Shown here: piece by piece, positions 58,658 through 64,000 of the stretch | Numbering within the stretch: the first letter of the stretch is position 1 | How the letters are laid out: each line of letters begins with the position of its first letter | Source: Azospirillum humicireducens | GTDB taxonomy: Bacteria; Pseudomonadota; Alphaproteobacteria; Azospirillales; Azospirillaceae | Assembly: GCF_001639105.2 (NCBI RefSeq) | Contig: NZ_CP015285.1 | Coordinates: 984,501-1,048,500 of the forward strand | Length of the DNA: 64,000 nt | Reading direction: 5' to 3' | Made by a program: the position numbers and the translations under genes | The notes under the pieces: model-generated | Databases searched by the model: none | What the model was told of the DNA's origin: nothing | Seen by the model: only the letters and a program-made list of their open reading frames with translations

Positions 58658-59215
58658 TCAACGGCCGTAGCGGGCGGTCAGCGTCGCCTTCGCCAGAGTG
58701 GCGGCATTCAGGTTGAAGCCGACCATTGCGGCGGACGCATCCGCCGGCAGGGACAGGCTGTCGATCTTCAGCGCGTGAACGGTGACGATATAGCGGTGCG
58801 GCGTGTCGCCCTGCGGCGGGCAGGGACCGCCATATCCTGCGGTGCCGTAATCGGTGCGGCCCTGGACCGCGCCGGCAGGCAGCAGCGGCTTGGCCGGATC
58901 GCCGGCCCCGGCGGGCAGGCCGCGGCTGTCGGCCGGCAGGTTGTACAGCACCCAGTGCCACCATCCGCTGCCGGTCGGCGCGTCGGGATCGTAGATGGTG
59001 ACGGCGAGGCTGCGCGTGCCGGCCGGCGGTGCCGTCCAGCTCAGGGCCGGCGACTGGTTGGCGCCGCTGCAGCCGAAGCCGGAGAAGACGTTGCGTTCTG
59101 GGATCGGCGATTTTTCGCTGAAGTCGGAACTGTGCAGTTCGAACGCCGCGGCGGGGGAGGCGGCCAGCAGCAGAGCGCCCATCAGGGCCGGGCGGAAGAA
59201 GGCGGTCAGGGTCAT
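58658..59215 (-). CDS. YbhB/YbcL family (PEBP-like) periplasmic protein
   Basis: A 185-residue Raf-kinase-inhibitor/PEBP-like protein exported by the signal peptide MTLTAFFRPALMGALLLAASPAAA. The mature protein has the family's ligand-pocket motifs: CSGANQSPALSWTAPPAGTRSLAVTIYDPDAPTGSGWWHWVLYNLP and YGGPCPPQGDTPHRYIVTVHAL. Bacterial members bind small anions or are of unknown role. It lies upstream of and in line with the AraC gene; hemB ends behind it with a terminator between. Confidence 0.93.
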   Translation of the reverse strand: MTLTAFFRPALMGALLLAASPAAAFELHSSDFSEKSPIPERNVFSGFGCSGANQSPALSWTAPPAGTRSLAVTIYDPDAPTGSGWWHWVLYNLPADSRGLPAGAGDPAKPLLPAGAVQGRTDYGTAGYGGPCPPQGDTPHRYIVTVHALKIDSLSLPADASAAMVGFNLNAATLAKATLTARYGR

Positions 59216-59250
59216 CGGGAGCGTCTCCGTTGGGTTGGATGCCTCCGACG

Positions 59251-59279
59251 ATAAAGGGCCGCTGATCGCTCTGCGGCCC
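59251..59279 (-). terminator. Rho-independent terminator of hemB
   Basis: On the minus strand, GGGCCGC-AGAGCGATCA-GCGGCCC is followed by TTTAT, 29 bases after the hemB stop. The T run is short but the stem is strong. Confidence 0.7.
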
Positions 59280-59308
59280 CGTACGGCTCAAAGATGGCTC
59301 CGAACCGC

Positions 59309-60349
<1,041 letters not shown>

Positions 60350-60429
60350 CTACGCCTTCCCTCATCGTGAACTCAAGCCGTGGGGGCGGTCGCGGTCCTT
60401 TGGGAGGAGCCGCCTGCCTTGCGCGGGCT

Positions 60430-61338
60430 TCATGCCCTGTCCCGGTCCTGTCCCCGTGAAGGACGGTCGGCCGCTTCCAAGGCGGCGGCGACCGGATCGC
60501 CGCTTGCCGGACGGAAGCCGGTGTCCTGCGCCTGCAGGGCCCAGCGGTTCCCCTGCTTGCGGTAGGTGGAGACCAGCCCGCCGGTGAAGGCCGCACCCTC
60601 CCATGACCGCACCTCGAAGGTGACGGTCGGCTGGTCGACGATGATCAGGTTATAGGCGTTGGTCTCGTTCCGCAGGCGGGTGGAGGTCGCGGTTGAGGCC
60701 TGGGCGACCAGGATCGAGCGCGCGATCTGGGTGTGGAAGCTCATGATGTCGCCGGAATAGGCCTTGTGCAGATGGCCCGCCAGCAGCAGGTCGATGCCGC
60801 AGCTTTCCAACGCCGGCAAGGCCAGCTTGTGGCGCCCGACCAGCTGGGTCTTCGGCAGATCCGGCGGCGGCAGGAAGGGATGGTGGGTGAACAGCACCTT
60901 GAACATGGTGTCGGGCATGCCGCAGAAAACCTCGCGTACACGGGCGATCTGCCGCTTGTTCATCCGTCCTTCGGAGAAATCCATGATGACCGGACGGGCG
61001 GTGTTGATGCCCAGCACAGCAATCTCGTCATCGATGTGCAGCGGGCTGAAATCGCTGGTGATGTAGCGCCGGTAATGGCCGAACGGGTCGGTGAACCGCT
61101 TGAACACGTTATAAACCGGAATATCATGATTTCCCGGTACAGCTATGTAAGGAACGGGTAATTTCTGCAGGAAGGCTCGTGCTTCCTCGAAGTGGCGCGC
61201 CTTGGCCCGCTGCACGAAGTCGCCGGAAATGACGATCAGGTCAGGCGCCTGTGCCGTCAGGTCGGCCAGCAGCCCATCGACCACTCGGGGGTCGATCCGC
61301 CCGAAATGCAGATCGGAGATGTGAGCGAGCCGTTTCAC
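60430..61338 (-). CDS. Calcineurin-like metallophosphoesterase
   Basis: A 302-residue phosphoesterase with all five metal-binding blocks: ISDLHFGRID, VISGDFVQRA, VPGNHDIPV, LFTHHPFLPP and LAGHLHKAYSG. The arrangement resembles class III phosphodiesterases (CpdA/Icc) and UDP-diacylglucosamine hydrolases. Since lpxI is present elsewhere in the window, LpxH function is not needed. The substrate is unknown. It ends near residue 302 with a charged tail (EAADRPSRGQDRD). It is followed by no gene in line for 100 bases and preceded by the lipid kinase 19 bases away, suggesting co-transcription. Confidence 0.92.
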   Translation of the reverse strand: MKRLAHISDLHFGRIDPRVVDGLLADLTAQAPDLIVISGDFVQRAKARHFEEARAFLQKLPVPYIAVPGNHDIPVYNVFKRFTDPFGHYRRYITSDFSPLHIDDEIAVLGINTARPVIMDFSEGRMNKRQIARVREVFCGMPDTMFKVLFTHHPFLPPPDLPKTQLVGRHKLALPALESCGIDLLLAGHLHKAYSGDIMSFHTQIARSILVAQASTATSTRLRNETNAYNLIIVDQPTVTFEVRSWEGAAFTGGLVSTYRKQGNRWALQAQDTGFRPASGDPVAAALEAADRPSRGQDRDRA

Positions 61339-61357
61339 GCCATCTTCATCCTTTCTC

Positions 61358-62251
61358 TCAGCCGGGTGCCAGAACCTTCAGGGCGCCTGGACGAATCCGG
61401 TACTGAAGCGGCGCATGCAGCTTCCGGATTTCGCCATCGTTGACCATCTTCAGGCGATGGCGGCGGCTGTGGACCGTCAGGCTGGTGACCGCATAGGTGT
61501 CGAGCGCCTCATCCTGCTTCCAGGAACCGGCGACCAGCCGTCCCATCAACCGGAGCATCGCAAAGGCGTTCCGTTCGCGGGCGACATAGACCCCAAGTTT
61601 TCCGCCATCCAGGGCCTGTCTGCTGAGGACGAGGCCGAAGCCGTCGTCGTAGACATTGTTGGAGACGACCAGGATCGGCGTGCGCATCCGCTTCGGACCC
61701 TCGCCCCAATCCAGACGGACATCCAGCATCGGCAGCCGGTACAGGGTCTTCGCCAGGGCCAGGGCGGCACCCGGCCATTTCAGCAGACGGTGGAGCTTGC
61801 GCTGACGTTCACGTTCCTGCACCACCTGGGGGTAGAAGCCGAGGATGGAGCTGTTGGTATAGGGCTCGCCATTCACCTCGGCGACATCGATGGCGCGGAC
61901 ACGGCCGGACGCCAGGGCTTCCGCCGCAGCCTCCAGTTCAAGTGGGATATGAAGATCCCGTGCCAACAGGTTGAGTGTGCCCAGGGGAATCACCCCCAGC
62001 GTCTTGCCGGTGGGCAGCGCCAGCTTCACCGCGCTGTGCAGTGTGCCGTCACCGCCGCCGACCACCACCGTCTCGGCGTCGGATTCCAGCACCCGCTGGA
62101 TGGTCTCGGTGCATTGGGCGCCGTCAACGGTGTGCAGATCGACCTCGGCGCCATGCCGCTCGAAGGCGGTGCGGATCGCCTGTCTGGCCCCGTCCAAAGG
62201 GCGGTCGACCAGGGAACCGGCCTGCTGGTTCAGGATGACACCGACCTTCAT
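61358..62251 (-). CDS. Diacylglycerol kinase family lipid kinase
   Basis: A 297-residue soluble lipid kinase of the DAGK/YegS/sphingosine-kinase superfamily. It shows the N-terminal VGVILNQQAGS, the nucleotide-binding GGGDGTLHSAVKLAL (about 67-81), LGVIPLGTLNLLARDLHIP, and a C-terminal beta-rich domain ending in LKMVNDGEIRKLHAPLQYRIRPGALKVLAP. It probably phosphorylates diacylglycerol or a related lipid at the membrane face. It is paired with the phosphoesterase downstream, which could form a lipid-phosphate turnover unit (inference). Confidence 0.93.
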   Translation of the reverse strand: MKVGVILNQQAGSLVDRPLDGARQAIRTAFERHGAEVDLHTVDGAQCTETIQRVLESDAETVVVGGGDGTLHSAVKLALPTGKTLGVIPLGTLNLLARDLHIPLELEAAAEALASGRVRAIDVAEVNGEPYTNSSILGFYPQVVQERERQRKLHRLLKWPGAALALAKTLYRLPMLDVRLDWGEGPKRMRTPILVVSNNVYDDGFGLVLSRQALDGGKLGVYVARERNAFAMLRLMGRLVAGSWKQDEALDTYAVTSLTVHSRRHRLKMVNDGEIRKLHAPLQYRIRPGALKVLAPG

Positions 62252-62569
62252 GGCTGACCGGCCGGGTTGGGAAGCGGCATGGCATCGAACCTTCTATGGA
62301 CTGCGTCTCGTGGCTGTGCTGATCAGATGAGAGCGTGAGCGCAACGGTCCAAGGGGGGCGAAGTTCCTTGATCGGAAATACGGTGGCGCTTGCGGCGGCG
62401 CCAGCGAACATCCGGTGCCGTATGGCCGGTTTGACAGGGGCGCAGGCTCCCGTATCATCTGCGGTGGCCGCTGGCTTCGCCCGATGTATCTGGGGATGCA
62501 TCGGGGTTGGACGAAGCGGGTGGTCCGCCACCGCCCGACCTTCAACAATAATCGAGAAAATACAAAAAG
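62252..62569. other. 318-bp divergent intergenic region between the lipid kinase and hydrolase genes
   Basis: No gene is visible. It contains a strong plus-strand promoter (62431-62458) and a GC-rich imperfect hairpin CGGGTGG-tcc-gCCACC near 62517-62535 in the hydrolase leader. The left part must hold the minus-strand promoter of the lipid kinase, but no good match was found. Confidence 0.7.
62431..62458 (+). promoter_or_regulatory. Promoter of the 3-hydroxyisobutyryl-CoA hydrolase gene
   Basis: TTGACA (62431-62436), a 16-nt spacer and TATCAT (62453-62458) give one of the best sigma-70-like matches in the window. The start of transcription would lie about 105 bases before the ATG, leaving a leader with a small hairpin. 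Confidence 0.7.
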
Positions 62570-63631
62570 ATGAGCGACGCTGCTGAGATTCTGTTCGAAC
62601 GTCGGGGCGCCATCGGCCTCGTCACGCTCAACCGGCCGAAGGCGCTGAACGCCCTGACGCTGGGCATGATCAGGCTGCTGGATCCGCAGCTGCGGGCCTG
62701 GAACGCGGACCCGGAGATCAAGGCCGTCGTGATCCGCGGTGCGGGCGAAAAGGCCTTCTGCGCCGGCGGCGACGTCGTCAGCCTCTATGAGGCGGGGAAG
62801 TCGGCGAAGGAGGGCCATGGCGACATGGCGTCGGTCCGCGCCTTCTTCAGCGAGGAATATGTGCTGAACCGGCTGATCAAGCGGCTGTCCAAGCCCTATG
62901 TCGCGCTGGTCGACGGCATTTCCATGGGCGGCGGCGTCGGTCTGTCGGTTCATGGCAGCCACCGCATCGTCACCGAACGGACCCTGTTCGCCATGCCGGA
63001 AACGGGCATCGGCCTCTATCCCGATGTCGGAGGCACCTATTTCCTGCCCCGGCTGCCGGGGCAGGTCGGCACCTGGCTGGGCCTGACCGGCGACCGGCTG
63101 AAGGCCGCCGACATGCTGGCCATCGGTGCCGCCGACGCCTTCGTGCCGAGCGGGAAGATCGACGCACTGGTCGATGATCTGGCGGCCGGCATCCCGGCGG
63201 ACAAGGCGCTGGCGACCCATCGCGGCGAGGCCGGCGAGGCGTCGGTGACCGCGATTCGCGCCGCGGTCGACCGCTGCTATGGCTTCGACAGCGTCGAGGC
63301 GATCATCAAGGCATTGGAGACCGAGGGGACGGAGTGGGCGGCCGGACAGGCCGCCACCCTGCGCCGCGTCTCGCCGACCAGCCTGAAGGTGACGCTGGCG
63401 GCCCTGCGCCGCGGGGCCAAGCTGGATTTCGAGGCCTGCATGGTGCAGGAACTCCGCCTCAGCCTCGCCTGCCTTGCCGGGGACGATTTCTACGAAGGCA
63501 TCCGTGCCGTGCTGGTCGACAAGGACAAGAACCCGAAATGGAAGCCGGCCGATCTGGCCGATGTCGGACCTTCCGACGTGGAGCGTCATTTCGCCGAGCC
63601 TGCAGGCGGGGATCTGGTGTTCCGTGACTGA
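62570..63631 (+). CDS. 3-hydroxyisobutyryl-CoA hydrolase (enoyl-CoA hydratase/isomerase family)
   Basis: Crotonase-fold enzyme of 353 residues, most like HIBCH of valine breakdown, releasing 3-hydroxyisobutyrate from its CoA ester. The oxyanion-hole segments are FCAGGDVVSLYEAG and GISMGGGVGLSVHGSHRIV, with the HIBCH-type catalytic stretch AMPETGIGLYPDVGGTYFLPRLPG. The C-terminal part longer than in hydratases (SPTSLKVTLAALRRGAKLDFEACMVQELRLS...NPKWKPADL) is specific to this subgroup. The start is ATG 62570. Other valine genes are not in the window. Confidence 0.92.
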   Translation: MSDAAEILFERRGAIGLVTLNRPKALNALTLGMIRLLDPQLRAWNADPEIKAVVIRGAGEKAFCAGGDVVSLYEAGKSAKEGHGDMASVRAFFSEEYVLNRLIKRLSKPYVALVDGISMGGGVGLSVHGSHRIVTERTLFAMPETGIGLYPDVGGTYFLPRLPGQVGTWLGLTGDRLKAADMLAIGAADAFVPSGKIDALVDDLAAGIPADKALATHRGEAGEASVTAIRAAVDRCYGFDSVEAIIKALETEGTEWAAGQAATLRRVSPTSLKVTLAALRRGAKLDFEACMVQELRLSLACLAGDDFYEGIRAVLVDKDKNPKWKPADLADVGPSDVERHFAEPAGGDLVFRD

Positions 63632-63651
63632 CCTTAAAGGGTGAAGGACGC

Positions 63652-63675
63652 GGCCCCGGCGCGGTCTCCGGGGCC
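63652..63675 (+). terminator. GC-rich hairpin after the hydrolase gene
   Basis: GGCCCCGG-CGCGGTCT-CCGGGGCC is a perfect 8-bp stem, 20 bases after the stop codon. No T run follows, so it may depend on Rho or only stabilise the 3' end. A second small hairpin TCCGGC-tat-GCCGGA follows. Confidence 0.5.
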
Positions 63676-63812
63676 ACTCCGTTCCGGCTATGCCGGAGCC
63701 TCCGCCCGGTCGAAAACAGTCGGATGGGAGCACCCGGCGAAAGTGGCCTGTACAGACGGGTTGTGCCGGACTTTTTCCGGAATTATTAGGATGATTGCCG
63801 ACGAATGATCGG

Positions 63813-63827
63813 TTAATCTCGCCTTAA
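63813..63827. promoter_or_regulatory. CtrA-type box upstream of the MarR/LdtR-like gene
   Basis: TTAA-TCTCGCC-TTAA is an exact TTAA-N7-TTAA site, ending 56 bases before the GTG start of the regulator gene, in the position expected for direct control. Confidence 0.55.
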
Positions 63828-63883
63828 GGTCCCGGTATCGTCCTTGCGCGGGGAACGGCCGGTTAGAGCCAAAGGAGACCGCG

Positions 63884-64000
63884 GTGCGCAAACCCTATTA
63901 TGAGAGCATTCTGTTGATCGAGCGGCTTCACCGCCACTTTCTCGAAGTGCTCAAGACCGAACTCGACCGGCTTGGGATCCAGGACATCAACAACGTCCAG
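63884..64000 (+). CDS. MarR family regulator, LdtR-like, partial (5' end only)
   Basis: Only the first 39 residues are in the window. The GTG at 63884 has a strong AAAGGAG seven bases upstream. The visible sequence includes LLIERLHRHFLEVLKTELDRLG and ends QDINNVQ, which is the conserved N-terminal helix of a MarR subgroup found across alphaproteobacteria that includes LdtR, a regulator linked to L,D-transpeptidase and osmotic tolerance in Liberibacter and Sinorhizobium. The HTH lies beyond the window edge. The CtrA box and hairpins upstream suggest it has its own regulated promoter. Confidence 0.7.
   Translation, partial: MRKPYYESILLIERLHRHFLEVLKTELDRLGIQDINNVQ

Overview
The window looks like chromosome of an alphaproteobacterium close to Azospirillum (Rhodospirillales). 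The evidence is very high GC throughout, alphaproteobacterial gene orders (rpsB-tsf-pyrH-frr-uppS-cdsA-dxr-rseP-bamA-ompH-fabZ-lpxA-lpxI-lpxB and trpG-trpD-trpC-moaC-moeA-lexA-comEC-gltX-gltA), an alphaproteobacterial SOS box (GTTC-N7-GTTC) at lexA, and two exact CtrA-type boxes (TTAA-N7-TTAA). The organism assignment is inference; no sequence search was run.

Layout. 1-10 kb: the cut-off end of a ferric-iron type ABC permease, typA, and the outer-membrane assembly pair tamA-tamB. 10-20 kb: a mixed stretch with a ModE-like regulator, a CysK2-like PLP enzyme whose 5' end looks frameshifted, a Cache chemoreceptor, a DUF6065 protein, gmk and yicC separated by a 17-bp triplication, an SDR, an EAL-like protein that has lost its catalytic residues, and rnd. 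20-36 kb: aspS, with a MITE-like insertion upstream, then a long co-directional run for translation (rpsB, tsf, frr), UMP kinase, isoprenoid, phospholipid and lipid A synthesis, and outer-membrane assembly (rseP, bamA, ompH). lpxD is missing from its usual place. 36-49 kb: gloA, an FtrA-like regulator divergent from a rhodanese, then on the minus strand gltA, gltX, lexA, moeA, moaC and the trp genes, with comEC on the plus strand between gltX and lexA. 49-64 kb: small secreted and metal-related proteins, a lytic transglycosylase divergent from dapA, smpB, an RsmC-like methyltransferase, an aldo/keto reductase with its TetR regulator and a clear operator, AraC and PEBP genes, hemB, a phosphoesterase, a lipid kinase, a 3-hydroxyisobutyryl-CoA hydrolase, and the start of a MarR/LdtR-like regulator behind a CtrA box.

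Most genes are housekeeping. I found no tRNA, rRNA, CRISPR array, prophage or complete insertion sequence, and no clearly novel multigene system. The unexplained structure lies between genes: a 173-bp element with terminal inverted repeats and a 10-bp target duplication, a four-copy GC-rich palindromic repeat family (three copies between convergent genes), two CtrA boxes upstream of regulatory genes, and a 17-bp triplication at a gene junction.
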